DNA from: Xanthomonas translucens pv. cerealis
GTDB lineage: Bacteria > Pseudomonadota > Gammaproteobacteria > Xanthomonadales > Xanthomonadaceae
DNA length: 64,000 nt
NCBI RefSeq assembly: GCF_006838285.1
Contig: NZ_CP038228.1
Coordinates: 744,001-808,000, forward strand
Direction: 5' to 3'
Shown here: one piece after another, positions 26,675-36,165 of the stretch
How positions within the stretch are numbered: position 1 is the first letter of the stretch
Layout: every line of letters starts with the position of its first letter
The notes under the pieces: model-generated
What the model saw: only the letters and a program-made list of their open reading frames with translations
Database searches by the model: none
What the model was told of the DNA's origin: nothing
Program-made: the position numbers and the translations under genes

Positions 26675-26843
26675 CGGGACCGGGGACCGGGGACCCGGAA
26701 GAGCAAACGCAAAAGCGCGCGCGTTGCAGGGCGCGATAGGTGATCTGCATTTCCTCGGCGCGCGTTGTGTTGATGGTGATGCCTGCGTTGCAAGGCATAA
26801 GAAGGCACGCGCTCGCGATCAAGACCCCGGGTCCCCGGTCCCG
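26675..26843. repeat. GGGACC-arm inverted-repeat element C
   Basis: The left arm is at 26675-26698 and the right arm at 26825-26843, ending 3 nt before the ptsI stop codon. The internal segment contains GCACGCGCTCGCGATCAAG (26805-26823), identical to a 19-bp stretch in element D, so C and D share more than arms. It lies in the gap between ptsI and mgtE. Confidence 0.85.
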
Positions 26844-26845
26844 AC

Positions 26846-28642
26846 TCAACCAGCCAACCACCGCTCGATCCCCTTCCGATCCCGCGCCTGCAGCAACTTG
26901 GCGCCGCGCAGGCGCAGCGCCTGCAGGTCGGTGTCGCGGATCACCCGGCGCACTTCCAGCAGCGTCGCCGGGTGCAGGCTGAACTCGCACAGGCCCAGCG
27001 CCAGCAGGATCGGGGTCAGCGCCGGGTCGCCGGCGATTTCGCCGCACACCGCCACCGGCTTGGCGTGGGCCTGACCGGTGGCGATGACCTGCGCGATCAG
27101 GCGCAGCACCGCCGGGTGCAGCGGCGAATACAGCTCGCCCAGCGCTTCGTTGTTGCGATCGGCAGCCAGCAGGTATTGCACCAGATCGTTGGTGCCGATC
27201 GACAGGAAGTCGATGGCGTCGATGAAAGTGTCCAGCGCGATCGCCGCGGCCGGCACCTCGATCATCGCGCCGAGCTGCACCTGTTCGGCGATGGCGTGGC
27301 CTTCGCCGCGCAGCTGCGCGGCGATGCGCCTGAGATGGCGGCGCATCGCCATGATCTCCTCGCGCGCGCTGATCATTGGCAGCAGCACCCGCACCGGGCC
27401 GTAGCCGGAGGCGCGCAGGAGCGCGCGCAGTTGCGTGTCCGAGACCTTGGGCCTGGCCAGCGACAGGCGCACCCCGCGCAGGCCCAGCGCCGGGTTCTGC
27501 TCGTTGCTCATGGTCAGGCCGGTGCGGTCGGCCTTGTCCGCGCCCAGGTCCAGGGTGCGGATGGTCACCGGCCGCCCGCTCATGCCCAGCACCGCGTCGC
27601 GGTAGGTACGAAACTGCTCTTCCTCGTCGGGCAGCGCGTCGCGTTGCAGGAACAGGAATTCGGTGCGGTACAGGCCCAGGCCGTCGGCGCCGAGCGCATG
27701 CGCGCGGGCCACGTCCTCGCGCGATTCGGCGTTGGCCAGCAGCACGATATCGACCCCGTCCAGAGTGCGGCTGGGCTTGCTGCGCAGCTTGCCGAGGCCG
27801 CGTTGCAGTCTGGCCTGGTCGCGCACGCGGGTACGGTAGTCGCGCAGGTCGTCGGGCGTGGGTTCGACGATCACCGCGCCCTGCACACCGTCGACGATCA
27901 GCACGTCGCCGTCGTTGATCTTCTGCAGCGCATCGGCGACGCCGACCACCAGCGGCAGGTGCAGGCTGCGCGCCAGGATCGCGCTGTGCGACAGCGCGCT
28001 ACCGGCGCTGGTGACGATGCCGACCACGCCCTGCGCCTGCAGTTGCGCCAGTTCCGACGGCGCCACGTTCTCGCACACCAGGATCTCGCCAGCCAGGCCG
28101 GCGCTGTCGGGCTGGCGCTTCTGCAGGAACGCGTGGATGCGCCCGATCACATGGTCCAGATCGTCTATGCGGCTTTTCAGGTAGGCGTCTTCCATGGCGT
28201 CGAACACGGTCGCCAGGCGGTCGCGCTGCAGGCGCAAGGCGTAGTCGGCGCTGTAGCGGCCGGTGCGGATCAGTTCGTCCAGGCCGTGCAGCAGTTCCGG
28301 GTCGTCGAGCAGCAGTGCGTGCAGGTCGAGGAACTCGCCGACCTCCTTGGCCAGGGCGCCATGCAGGCGCTGGCGCAGGCCGTGCATTTCCTCGCGCGCG
28401 GCGTTCACCGCCAAGTGCAGGCGTTCCAGTTCCTCGGGAATCTGCGCGGCAGCGATGCGTTGTTCGGCCACGTCCAGCGCATGCGGCAGGCGCACGCGCG
28501 CGCGGCCCAGCGCATTGCCGCGCGAGGCGCCATGGCCGGCGATGCGCAGGCTCACCGCGCGCGCCCGCGTCGGCACGGCCGCGTCGTCGCCTGCGGCGGC
28601 CGGCGCCGCATGCTCAGCTGTCCTCGTCGAAGCGCCGCTCAA
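26846..28642 (-). CDS. ptsI: phosphoenolpyruvate-protein phosphotransferase (PTS Enzyme I)
   Basis: Takes phosphate from PEP and passes it to HPr. The 598 residues are normal for EI. The phospho-histidine is His219 in TSAGSALSHSAILARS. The PEP-binding barrel shows DGLGLYRTEFLFLQRD, ADRTGLTMSNEQNPALGLRGVRL, SIGTNDLVQYLLAADRNN and the active-site Cys region VCGEIAGDP. The ATG at 28642 overlaps HPr by 29 nt; a GTG at 28555 would give a more typical EI N-terminus and cannot be excluded. No sugar-specific EIIBC lies nearby, so phosphate probably feeds regulatory EIIA proteins. Confidence 0.95.
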   Translation of the reverse strand: MSGASTRTAEHAAPAAAGDDAAVPTRARAVSLRIAGHGASRGNALGRARVRLPHALDVAEQRIAAAQIPEELERLHLAVNAAREEMHGLRQRLHGALAKEVGEFLDLHALLLDDPELLHGLDELIRTGRYSADYALRLQRDRLATVFDAMEDAYLKSRIDDLDHVIGRIHAFLQKRQPDSAGLAGEILVCENVAPSELAQLQAQGVVGIVTSAGSALSHSAILARSLHLPLVVGVADALQKINDGDVLIVDGVQGAVIVEPTPDDLRDYRTRVRDQARLQRGLGKLRSKPSRTLDGVDIVLLANAESREDVARAHALGADGLGLYRTEFLFLQRDALPDEEEQFRTYRDAVLGMSGRPVTIRTLDLGADKADRTGLTMSNEQNPALGLRGVRLSLARPKVSDTQLRALLRASGYGPVRVLLPMISAREEIMAMRRHLRRIAAQLRGEGHAIAEQVQLGAMIEVPAAAIALDTFIDAIDFLSIGTNDLVQYLLAADRNNEALGELYSPLHPAVLRLIAQVIATGQAHAKPVAVCGEIAGDPALTPILLALGLCEFSLHPATLLEVRRVIRDTDLQALRLRGAKLLQARDRKGIERWLAG

Positions 28643-28883
28643 ACAGGCCGACCACGGCCTCCAGCGCGTCGGCTTCGTCGGCGCCGTCCACCCGTACCGT
28701 CACCGGCGTGCCTTGCGCGGCGGCCAGCAGCATCACCCCCATGATGCTCTTGGCGTTGACCTCGCGGCCCTTGGCCGCCAGCGTGGCGTTGCAGCGGAAC
28801 GAGGACAGCATCTGCACCAGCTTGGCGGTCGCGCGCGCATGCAGGCCCAGGCGGTTGGAGACGATGAGTTCGCGTTCAAGCAT
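28614..28883 (-). CDS. ptsH: HPr phosphocarrier protein
   Basis: An 89-residue phosphocarrier. It shows the catalytic His15 in LGLHARATAKL and the regulatory Ser46 in NAKSIMGVMLLAA, the site used by HPr kinase/phosphorylase, whose gene lies 1.5 kb upstream in the same direction. It overlaps the EIIA gene by 8 nt and ptsI by up to 29 nt. It belongs to the regulatory PTS branch. Confidence 0.96.
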   Translation of the reverse strand: MLERELIVSNRLGLHARATAKLVQMLSSFRCNATLAAKGREVNAKSIMGVMLLAAAQGTPVTVRVDGADEADALEAVVGLFERRFDEDS

Positions 28884-29268
28884 CGTCGATCACCACGCCG
28901 TTGCGCGAGCCAGCGGCCGCGGTCGCTGGCAACTGGTCCAGTCCCTGTTCTGGGTAGTTCATGATCCGCAGCAGCATGGGCAGGCTCAGCGCCGAGACGC
29001 GCCGCACGGGGGTGCCCAGGCGCGCGAGTTTCGCCGCCAGGTTGCTCGGGCTGGCGCCGTACAGGTCGGTGACGACCAGCACGCCGTCGCCGCCGTCGAT
29101 CCGCCGCAACGCCGCCGACGCCTGCGGCAGCAGTGCATCCAGATCGGCATCCAGCGGCACTTCGAACGCTTCGGTCTTCAGCGGCAACTGCCGCAATAAT
29201 CCGGTGGCCACGCTCAACAGCGACGCGCCCACACCGGGATGAGTAATCAGGAGAATGCCGCAGGCCAT
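28876..29268 (-). CDS. PTS EIIA component, mannose family
   Basis: A 130-residue stand-alone EIIA-Man domain. The N-terminus GILLITHPGVGASLL has the phospho-acceptor His10, and VLVVTDLYGASPSNLAAKLA is the family's second signature. There is no IIB, IIC or IID partner in the window, so it likely serves as a phosphorylation-state regulator rather than part of a sugar importer. It is followed by HPr and EI with overlapping frames. Confidence 0.9.
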   Translation of the reverse strand: MACGILLITHPGVGASLLSVATGLLRQLPLKTEAFEVPLDADLDALLPQASAALRRIDGGDGVLVVTDLYGASPSNLAAKLARLGTPVRRVSALSLPMLLRIMNYPEQGLDQLPATAAAGSRNGVVIDDA

Positions 29269-29318
29269 TGAGGAACGTTAACAGGTTGGGCGGGGCGCAG
29301 GGAATGGTTGGGGTGTTG

Positions 29319-29479
29319 CCGGGACCAGGGACCAGGGACCCGAAAAAGCAAAATTGGAGTGTGGGGCGCGGTTGGCGATCCGCGCGTCGTTATTGCAATG
29401 CCAGCGACAGCGACTATTCGAGCGCAGAAAATGCACGCGCTCGCGATCAAGTCCCCGGGTCCCTGGTCCCCGGTCCCGG
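29319..29479. repeat. GGGACC-arm inverted-repeat element D
   Basis: The left arm (29319-29342) has CCAGGG variants; the right arm (29451-29479) ends 3 nt before the rapZ stop. The interior shares GCACGCGCTCGCGATCAAG (29433-29451) and weaker similarity with element C. It separates rapZ from the EIIA-HPr-EI trio. Confidence 0.85.
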
Positions 29480-29482
29480 CTT

Positions 29483-30361
29483 TCAGTCCTGCTCCCGATG
29501 GAACGTCGCCACTTCCGGCCAGCCCTGTTCGCGCGCGTGGCTGGCCAGGCGTTCGGCCAGGTACACCGAGCGGTGCTTGCCGCCGGTGCAGCCGAAGGCG
29601 ATGGTGACGTAACTGCGGGTGTCGTTGCGCAGCCGCGGCAGCCAGGTGTCGAGCAGGTCGACGATCTGCCCGGTGTATTGCTGCACCTCCGGTTGCGCGT
29701 CCAGGTAGTCGCGCACGCCGCTGTCGCGGCCGGTCAGCGGGCGCAGTTGCGGATCCCAGTGCGGATTGGGCAGTACCCGTGCGTCGAACACGAAGTCGGC
29801 TTCGGCCGGCACCCCGCGCCGGTAGGCGAAGGACTCGAACAGCAGCGACAGGCTGTTCTCGTGGGTCAGCGCGAATTCGGTGGTCACCCGTCGGCGCAGC
29901 TGGTGCACGTTGAGCGCGCTGGTGTCGATCACCGCGTCGGCCTCGCGGCGCAGCGGTTCGGTCAGCGCGCGTTCGCGCTCGATCGCCTCGGGCAGCGACA
30001 GGCCCAGGTGCGACAACGGGTGCCGGCGGCGGGTGTCGGCGTAGCGCTTGATCAGCGCCTCGTCGGTGGCGTCGAAGAACAGCAGCCGCGCGTCCAGGCC
30101 GAACTGCGCCACCGCCTCGCGCCAGCGCGCCAGCTGCGCCAGGTCGCTGTGGCGGCTGCGCACGTCGATGCCCACCGCCAGCTTGCCGGGGCCGACGTCG
30201 TCGCGCACCAGACTCTTCACGAAGGCCGGCAGCAATTCCAGCGGCAGGTTGTCGACGCAGTAGTAGTCCAGGTCCTCGAAAGTCTTCAGCGCCACCGATT
30301 TGCCCGAGCCGGACAGGCCGCTGACGATCACCAGGGTGGAGGTGTTCGCCACCGCGTTCAT
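29483..30361 (-). CDS. rapZ: RNase adapter protein RapZ
   Basis: A 292-residue P-loop protein that in E. coli binds the GlmZ/GlmY small RNAs to tune glucosamine-6-phosphate synthase. Walker A is GLSGSGKS near residues 15-22. Other family blocks are [40 protein letters not shown] and the C-terminal [21 protein letters not shown]. It overlaps hprK by 4 nt. It is the last gene of the rpoN-hpf-ptsN-hprK-rapZ run before element D. Confidence 0.96.
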   Translation of the reverse strand: MNAVANTSTLVIVSGLSGSGKSVALKTFEDLDYYCVDNLPLELLPAFVKSLVRDDVGPGKLAVGIDVRSRHSDLAQLARWREAVAQFGLDARLLFFDATDEALIKRYADTRRRHPLSHLGLSLPEAIERERALTEPLRREADAVIDTSALNVHQLRRRVTTEFALTHENSLSLLFESFAYRRGVPAEADFVFDARVLPNPHWDPQLRPLTGRDSGVRDYLDAQPEVQQYTGQIVDLLDTWLPRLRNDTRSYVTIAFGCTGGKHRSVYLAERLASHAREQGWPEVATFHREQD

Positions 30362-31308
30362 GGCGTGCGCCGTTCCAGCAGGTTGCTGTGGCGGGCGATG
30401 AACATCGCCGCCGGGTCGATGCCCTTGGTGCGCAGGATGTGCAGGCGCGTGGCGGCCTCGGTCAGCACCGCCAGGTTGCGCCCAGGCATCACCGGCAGGG
30501 TGATCAGCGGCACGTCCAGGTCGAGCACGTGGCGTGTGCCGGAATCGCCGGTCAGGCGCTCGTAGCCATATGGGGTCGGTTCGGTCATGGGCCGGGTCAG
30601 GTGCACGATCAGGCGAAGATACTTGTTCTTCTTTACAGCGGTGTCGCCGAACATGTCGCGCACGTTGAGCACGCCCAGGCCGCGCACTTCCAGCAGGTCC
30701 TGCAGCAGTTCCGGGCAGGTGCCGTCGAGCACGTCGGGGGCGATCTGGGTGAATTCCGGGGCGTCGTCGGCGACCAGCCGATGGCCGCGGCTGAGCAGTT
30801 CCAGCGCCAGCTCGCTCTTGCCAGAGCCGGCTTCGCCGGTGATCAGCACGCCGATCGAGTAGATCTCCATGAACACCCCATGCAGGATCACCCGCGGTGC
30901 CAGTGTGCGCGCCAGGTGGTAGGAGAGGTGGTTGAGCAGTTCGTGGCCGCGCTTGGGCGAGACCCACAGCGGCGTGTCGGATTCGTCGGCGGCCGCGCGC
31001 AAGTCTTCCGGGCACGACTGGTTCTTGGTGATCACCAGCGCCAGCGGCCGCACCTGCACGATCTTCTCGATAGTCTCCCAACGCTGGCGCGCATCCAGCG
31101 AATCCAGCCAGGCCAGTTCCTCGGTGCCGAGGATCTGCACCTTGTTCGGGTAGATCGTATTGAGGTAGCCGGCCAGCGACGGGCGCCGCGACACCGCGTT
31201 GCCGGCTTCCAGCTCGCGGTGCTCGCCCTTGTACCCGCCCAGCCAGCGCAGGCCGAGCCGCTCGCGTTGCTGGTCGAACAGTTCGCGGGCGGTGATGCTG
31301 GTGTTCAC
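30358..31308 (-). CDS. hprK: HPr kinase/phosphorylase
   Basis: A bifunctional enzyme that phosphorylates and dephosphorylates Ser46 of HPr. The 316 residues have an N-terminal domain ([24 protein letters not shown]) and the catalytic domain with Walker [22 protein letters not shown] and the HprK signature [17 protein letters not shown]. Its presence beside HPr, EI and EIIA-Ntr in a sigma-54 cluster is normal for this group but absent in enterics. It overlaps both rapZ and ptsN by 4 nt. Confidence 0.96.
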   Translation of the reverse strand: MNTSITARELFDQQRERLGLRWLGGYKGEHRELEAGNAVSRRPSLAGYLNTIYPNKVQILGTEELAWLDSLDARQRWETIEKIVQVRPLALVITKNQSCPEDLRAAADESDTPLWVSPKRGHELLNHLSYHLARTLAPRVILHGVFMEIYSIGVLITGEAGSGKSELALELLSRGHRLVADDAPEFTQIAPDVLDGTCPELLQDLLEVRGLGVLNVRDMFGDTAVKKNKYLRLIVHLTRPMTEPTPYGYERLTGDSGTRHVLDLDVPLITLPVMPGRNLAVLTEAATRLHILRTKGIDPAAMFIARHSNLLERRTP

Positions 31309-31760
31309 GCGGCACTGGCCTGAGGCGTGCCGCCGAGCAGCGCGTGCAGCGCGGCGGCGTCGGGAGCGCGGCGCAGCGCCTCGCGGAAGCCCTCATCGGA
31401 GAACTGTTCGGCCAGTTCCGACAGCAGCATCAGGTGTTGGTGGGTGTAGTGCGCCGGCACGGCCATGGCGAAGATCAGGTCGACCTGGCTGCCGTTGCCG
31501 TCGAAATCGATCGGCTGCTCCAGGCGCAGCAGGGCGCCGCGCGGGGCATCGAGATGCGGGGCGCGGCCGTGCGGGATGGCGATGCCATGGCCGATGGCGG
31601 TGCTGCCGAGCCGTTCGCGCTCGCGCAGGCTGGCGAAGAGTTCCTCGAAGCCGGCTTGCGGACAGGCCAGCAGGCCGGCGGCGGTGCGCAGCAGGGTGTC
31701 GCGATCGGCGGCCGGCAGCACCTGGGTGCGGACGGCCGCTAACAGCTCGGTCAGAGGCAT
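31305..31760 (-). CDS. ptsN: nitrogen-regulatory PTS EIIA
   Basis: A 151-residue EIIA-Ntr-type protein with the phosphoacceptor His64 in [18 protein letters not shown]. It ends in a helical [30 protein letters not shown] block, as in PtsN. In other bacteria its phosphorylation state influences potassium uptake, sigma-54 genes and stringent response; here the target is unknown. It starts the coupled ptsN-hprK-rapZ set, 39 nt after hpf. Confidence 0.94.
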   Translation of the reverse strand: MPLTELLAAVRTQVLPAADRDTLLRTAAGLLACPQAGFEELFASLRERERLGSTAIGHGIAIPHGRAPHLDAPRGALLRLEQPIDFDGNGSQVDLIFAMAVPAHYTHQHLMLLSELAEQFSDEGFREALRRAPDAAALHALLGGTPQASAA

Positions 31761-31799
31761 GGATCGCTCAAGGGCATGGCGGGAGGAACGTGTGCGGGA

Positions 31800-32117
31800 T
31801 CACACGATATTGTCGCGCACCTCGGCGGCGTGGTGGTCCTGTTTCTTTTCCTTGTGCTTGATGATCAGCCGGTCGAGCTTGTCGGCGAGCAGGTCGATCG
31901 CCGCGTACATGGTCTGCGCGCTGGCATCGGCATGCAGGGTGCGGCCGGGAACGTTGACGGTGGCCTCGACGTGATGGTCGGGCTTGCGCAGCGCCAGCTG
32001 GGCGCGGACCTCGATGGTTTCCTCGTAATGCCGCTTCAGCCGCTGCAGCTTGGTCTCCACGTACTCGCGCAAGGCGGGGGTGACTTCGATCTGCTGGCCG
32101 TAGGTCTCGATACGCAT
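31800..32117 (-). CDS. hpf: ribosome hibernation promoting factor (short HPF)
   Basis: A 105-residue ribosome-binding protein that pairs with 70S dimerisation in stationary phase. The start MRIETYGQQIEVTPALREYVETKLQRL, the middle HHVEATVNVPGRTLHADASAQTMYAAIDLLADKLDRLI and the Lys-rich KHKEKKQDHH tail all match. It lies 57 nt downstream of rpoN, its classic neighbour. Confidence 0.95.
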   Translation of the reverse strand: MRIETYGQQIEVTPALREYVETKLQRLKRHYEETIEVRAQLALRKPDHHVEATVNVPGRTLHADASAQTMYAAIDLLADKLDRLIIKHKEKKQDHHAAEVRDNIV

Positions 32118-32174
32118 CGGATACTCCTTGGTTCGGGATTCAGCTTATGAACCATTGCCGCTTGCCGCCGACGC

Positions 32175-33623
32175 TCAACCGATGCGGACGCGTTCGTGGG
32201 AAGCGGAAATGTTCATGGCCTCACGATACTTCGCAACCGTGCGCCGCGCTACAGGCACGCCGGCGGCTTTCAGCAGGTCGGCCAGCTTGGCGTCAGAAAG
32301 CGGCTTGCGCGGGTTCTCGGCCTCGATCAGGCGCCGGATCATCGCCTGAATGGCGGTGCTGGAGGCTTCGCCGCCGCTGTCGGTGTCGATGCCCGAGGCG
32401 AAGAAGGCGCGCAGCGCGATGGTGCCGCGCGGGGTGCGCACGTACTTGCGGGCGATGGCGCGGGAGATGGTGCTCTCGTGCAGGCCCAGTTCGCCGGCGA
32501 TCTCGCGCAGGGTCAGCGGGCGCAGCGCCTGTTCGCCGAATTCGAGGAAGCCGGCCTGCTGGCGCAGCAGGCAGCGGGTCACCTTGAGCAGGGTCTCGCC
32601 GCGCGCCTCCAGGCTCTTCAGCAGCCAGCGCGCTTCCTGCAGCTGGCCGCGCAGGTAGCCGGCGTCGCTTTCGCTGCATTGGCGGATCAGCTGTTCGTAG
32701 CCGCGGTGGATGGTGACCTTGGGACGCGCGTGCCCGGCCAGCGCCGCATGCCAGACGCCGCGCTGGCGCCATACCACGCAGTCGGGCACTACGTAGGTGT
32801 CGGCGCTGAGTTCGCCGATCTGCTTGCCCGGGCGCGGGTCCAGCGAGCGCAGCAGAGTGACCGCGGTCTCCACCGCCGAGGCCGGGCGCTTGAGTTCGTG
32901 GGCGATGCCGGCGATGCCGCTGCGCGGCAGCTTCTCCAGCGGGCCGTTGGCAATCGTGCGCGCCAGCTCCAGCCCGGGCGTGTCCGCCGGCAGCACGTTC
33001 AGCTGCAAATTCAGGCATTCGCCCAGCGTACGCGCGGCGATGCCGACCGGGTCGAAGCGCTGGATCTGGTGCAGCACGGTGCCGATTTCCTCCTCCTCGG
33101 CGACGATGTCCGGCTGCAAGGTCTCGGCGATCGTGGCCAGCGGTTCGCGCAGGTAGCCGTCGTCGTCGAGCGCGTCGATCAGCGCCGCGCCGATGCTGCG
33201 GTCGCGCGGCGACAGGTGCGACAGGTGCAGCTGCCACAGCAAGTGGTCGATCAGCGTATCGGGTTCGGCGACCCGCTCGGCGGCGCTGCCCATGTCGTCG
33301 TCGTCGTCGAACGAGCCAGCGCTGCCGCTGCTCCAGACCGGCTCGGCATCGGACCAGTCGTCGCCGTCGTGCTGCGGCACGTTGTCCAGCGTATCACCGG
33401 CCGGCGGCGCGACCTCGGCCTCGCCTTCGGCGCGGCCGGCGCCGGCGACATCGAGCGTGGGCGCGGCGTCTTCGGACCATTCCAGCAGCGGATTGCTCTC
33501 CACCGCCTCGGCGATCTCCACTTCCAGTTCGGCGCTGGACATCTGCAACAGCTTGATCGCCTGCCGCAACTGCGGCGTCATGACCAGATGCTGTCCCAGC
33601 GATGTCTGCAGCCGTGCTTTCAT
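32175..33623 (-). CDS. rpoN: RNA polymerase sigma-54 factor
   Basis: A 482-residue sigma-54. Region I is Gln/Leu-rich (LQTSLGQHLVMTPQLRQAIKLLQMSSAELEVEI), region II is acidic, and the core-binding region follows. The C-terminal helix-turn-helix (LGLHESTISRAIARKYVRTPRGTIAL) and the RpoN box ARRTVAKYRE are intact. It recognises GG(-24)/GC(-12) promoters with enhancer-binding activators. Xanthomonads often have two rpoN genes; this one is the copy linked to lptB, hpf and ptsN. Confidence 0.97.
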   Translation of the reverse strand: MKARLQTSLGQHLVMTPQLRQAIKLLQMSSAELEVEIAEAVESNPLLEWSEDAAPTLDVAGAGRAEGEAEVAPPAGDTLDNVPQHDGDDWSDAEPVWSSGSAGSFDDDDDMGSAAERVAEPDTLIDHLLWQLHLSHLSPRDRSIGAALIDALDDDGYLREPLATIAETLQPDIVAEEEEIGTVLHQIQRFDPVGIAARTLGECLNLQLNVLPADTPGLELARTIANGPLEKLPRSGIAGIAHELKRPASAVETAVTLLRSLDPRPGKQIGELSADTYVVPDCVVWRQRGVWHAALAGHARPKVTIHRGYEQLIRQCSESDAGYLRGQLQEARWLLKSLEARGETLLKVTRCLLRQQAGFLEFGEQALRPLTLREIAGELGLHESTISRAIARKYVRTPRGTIALRAFFASGIDTDSGGEASSTAIQAMIRRLIEAENPRKPLSDAKLADLLKAAGVPVARRTVAKYREAMNISASHERVRIG

Positions 33624-33666
33624 GCCTGTGTCGAACGGGAAAGGGCGTGGCGCGACGCCCGCGCGG

Positions 33667-34389
33667 TCACAGCCTGAAGGTTTCCCCGAGGTAGACGCGG
33701 CGCACGTCGCTATCGGCCAGCAATGCTTCCGGCGCCCCCTGCGCCAGCACGCTGCCCTCGTTGAGGATATACGCCCGGTCGCAGATTCCCAAGGTTTCGC
33801 GCACGTTGTGGTCGGTGATGAGCACGCCGATGCCGCGTTGCTTGAGGTGAGTGACGATGCGCTGGATTTCGCCGACCGAGATCGGATCGACGCCGGCGAA
33901 GGGTTCGTCGAGCAGCATTAGCCGCGGCTTGGCGGCCAGCGCGCGGGCGATCTCGCAGCGGCGCCGCTCGCCGCCGGACAGGCTGGCGCCGAGCTGCTCG
34001 GCGACGTGGCCGATCTGCAGTTCGTCCAGCAGCGAGGACAGTTCGCGCTCGCGGCCGGCGTCGTCCAGGTCTTCGCGCAGTTCCAGCACCAGGCGGATGT
34101 TGTCGGCCACGCTGAGCTTGCGGAACACCGACGGCTCCTGCGGCAGGTAGCCGACGCCGAGCTTGGCGCGCTTGTACATCGGCAGCGCGGTGATGTCGTT
34201 GCCGTCAAGCACGATGCGCCCGGCATCGGCCTCGACCAGGCCGACGATCATGTAGAAGCAGGTGGTCTTGCCGGCGCCGTTGGGGCCCAGCAGGCCGACC
34301 ACTTCGCCCGCGTCCAGGGTCAGTGCGAACTCGCGCACGACCTCGCGCTGCTTGTAGCGCTTGCGCAGGCCTTCGGCGAGCAGCATCAC
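33667..34389 (-). CDS. lptB: LPS export ABC ATPase LptB
   Basis: The cytoplasmic ATPase powering LPS extraction from the inner membrane by LptFG. The 240 residues show Walker [12 protein letters not shown], the Q-loop [11 protein letters not shown], the signature [16 protein letters not shown], Walker [14 protein letters not shown] and the H-loop DHNVRET. It overlaps lptA by 4 nt and precedes rpoN by 43 nt. Confidence 0.97.
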   Translation of the reverse strand: MMLLAEGLRKRYKQREVVREFALTLDAGEVVGLLGPNGAGKTTCFYMIVGLVEADAGRIVLDGNDITALPMYKRAKLGVGYLPQEPSVFRKLSVADNIRLVLELREDLDDAGRERELSSLLDELQIGHVAEQLGASLSGGERRRCEIARALAAKPRLMLLDEPFAGVDPISVGEIQRIVTHLKQRGIGVLITDHNVRETLGICDRAYILNEGSVLAQGAPEALLADSDVRRVYLGETFRL

Positions 34390-34985
34390 TGGCCTCCTTG
34401 CTTGGCCGGCGTGGTGGGCTTGGCCGGCGTCGCGGCGGGCTTGGCAGCGGGTTTGGCGGCCGGCTTGGCGCCGGCAGCCGGGGCGCCTGCTGGCGCCGCG
34501 TTCTTCGGCTGGATCACCGTGTGCACGCGGGTGCCGTCGCCGCCGCCCTGCATGTCGCCGGTCTTGGTGTTGTAGACCATGCGCTGGCCGGCATTGGTGC
34601 CCTTGGGCGAGGTCATGCGGTAGTTGCCGGTGAGGATCACCGTGTCGTTCGACATGGTGTAATCGATGTTGTCGGCGACGCCGTCCATCGGCGAGCCGTC
34701 ATCCATTTCCTGCTTCAGCGTCGCCTGCTTGCCCTTGAACAGCACGCGGTCGATGTCGCCGTTCTTGCGGAAGATGTCGGCGGTGTCGGCATGCACTTCC
34801 AGCGTGCCCTGGATGATGACCACGTTGCCGGAAAGGTGGCATTTGCCGTTGTCGTCGATCAGGTTGCAATCGCTGGCGTTGGAGTTGATGTCCATCGGCT
34901 GATTGCGATCAGTCGACTTGGCCATCGCCAGTGCGGGCAGCAGCAGGGCGAGCAGCGCGAGCTTAGCGGGCAGCGTTCGGTTCAT
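34386..34985 (-). CDS. lptA: LPS periplasmic bridge protein LptA
   Basis: A 199-residue periplasmic protein with a signal peptide ([15 protein letters not shown]). Its OstA/LptA beta-jelly-roll repeats contain [22 protein letters not shown] and [24 protein letters not shown]. The tail is a low-complexity Ala/Pro/Lys repeat ([16 protein letters not shown]), probably disordered. It would link LptC at the inner membrane with LptD outside. It overlaps lptC by 23 nt and lptB by 4. Confidence 0.93.
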   Translation of the reverse strand: MNRTLPAKLALLALLLPALAMAKSTDRNQPMDINSNASDCNLIDDNGKCHLSGNVVIIQGTLEVHADTADIFRKNGDIDRVLFKGKQATLKQEMDDGSPMDGVADNIDYTMSNDTVILTGNYRMTSPKGTNAGQRMVYNTKTGDMQGGGDGTRVHTVIQPKNAAPAGAPAAGAKPAAKPAAKPAATPAKPTTPAKQGGQ

Positions 34986-35529
34986 AGCGGGTCTTGACCT
35001 GTGAAAGGAGCTTGTACTGCCGGGACTTCAAGTCGACCTCGAAGCCGACGCCGGATTGCATCATACCGGGCCGGGTCATGGTGACCGGTTCGGCGGTGCG
35101 CGCGGTGCTGGTCTGCGGGAAGACGTCCAGGCTCTGGGTACGGAAGGTGGTGGGCGGGATGCTGGGCACCTTGGGGCTGTCGCCGGCGACGTCGCCGCGC
35201 AGGCGCAGTTCGTTGCCGTCGGCGCTGACCCAGCCGGTCTTGCTGCGCATTTCCCAGTGCTGGCCATTGGCGTCCGGCAGCAGGAACAGCGGGGTCTCGA
35301 TCGCCATGGTCTGGTCGGCGCGGCTGCGTTCCATCTGCGGCGCGCGCAGGGTCATCGACTCCTTGCCCTGCTTGTCCAGCGCGACGATCTGGAAATCGTG
35401 CGCGATGTAGTCCGAACGGGCCTCGGCGTCGGTGCTCGGTACGCGCTTGCTGCGCTGGTGCCAGGCCGACCAGCCACTGACCAGCGCTGCGACCAGCAAC
35501 AGGCCGCCGAGAACGGTGCGCCAGTTCAT
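34963..35529 (-). CDS. lptC: LPS export protein LptC
   Basis: A 188-residue bitopic inner-membrane protein. One N-terminal helix (TVLGGLLLVAALVSGWSAW) is followed by a periplasmic jelly-roll domain with SDYIAHDFQIVALDKQGKESMTLRAPQMERS and GWVSADGNELRLRGDV. It hands LPS from LptBFG to LptA. It starts within the last codon of kdsC (4-nt overlap), a tightly coupled operon. Confidence 0.94.
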   Translation of the reverse strand: MNWRTVLGGLLLVAALVSGWSAWHQRSKRVPSTDAEARSDYIAHDFQIVALDKQGKESMTLRAPQMERSRADQTMAIETPLFLLPDANGQHWEMRSKTGWVSADGNELRLRGDVAGDSPKVPSIPPTTFRTQSLDVFPQTSTARTAEPVTMTRPGMMQSGVGFEVDLKSRQYKLLSQVKTRYEPNAAR

Positions 35530-36074
35530 GCGCCATGCTCCTGCAGCAGGGAGGGGACGTGGCCTTGCGCGGCCAGCAGCACGTCGCACAGCTCGCGCGC
35601 GGCGCCTTCGCCGCCGCGGGCGCGGGTCAGCCAGTGCGCGTGTTCGGCGGTCCACGGGTGTGCATTGGCCGGTGCCACCGCCAGGCCGACCACGCGCAGC
35701 GGCGCCAGATCCGGCAGGTCGTCGCCCATGAAGCACACCTGCTCCAGGCTCAGCCCGCGTGCGTCGCACAGCGCCTGCACCCCGGCGCGCTTGTCCTTGA
35801 CCCCGATCTGCACCAGCAGGCCGAGTTCCTGGCCGCGCTTCTCCGCCGCCAGGCTGGGCCGCGCGGTGATCAGCGCCACCTCGATGCCGTGCCGACGCAG
35901 CTGCACCAGGCCCTGGCCGTCGAGCACGTTGAACGCCTTGCTCTCGTTGCCGTCGCGGTCGTAGTACAGGCGGCCGTCGGTCAGCGTGCCGTCCACGTCG
36001 AAGCACGCCAGGCGGATGCGGGCGGCGCGGTCGATCAAGTCGGCGGAAAGGTCGGCCAGCGGGGAATAGGACAT
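35526..36074 (-). CDS. kdsC: 3-deoxy-D-manno-octulosonate 8-phosphate phosphatase
   Basis: A HAD-family phosphatase releasing Kdo from Kdo-8-P. The 182 residues show motif I FDVDGTLTDG with nucleophile and acid Asp residues, motif II ALITARPS, the Lys of motif III in GVKDKRAGV and motif IV FMGDDLPDLA. No cap domain is present, as expected. It lies in the kdsD-kdsC-lptCAB operon. Confidence 0.96.
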   Translation of the reverse strand: MSYSPLADLSADLIDRAARIRLACFDVDGTLTDGRLYYDRDGNESKAFNVLDGQGLVQLRRHGIEVALITARPSLAAEKRGQELGLLVQIGVKDKRAGVQALCDARGLSLEQVCFMGDDLPDLAPLRVVGLAVAPANAHPWTAEHAHWLTRARGGEGAARELCDVLLAAQGHVPSLLQEHGA

Positions 36075-36165
36075 GGTTCACTATATCGGGGCGGGAAGGC
36101 CGGCTTTCCAGCAGGCCAGGGCCAGCGGCGCAGGGCGCCGGCAGGCGGTGAACAAGTTCAGGCTG

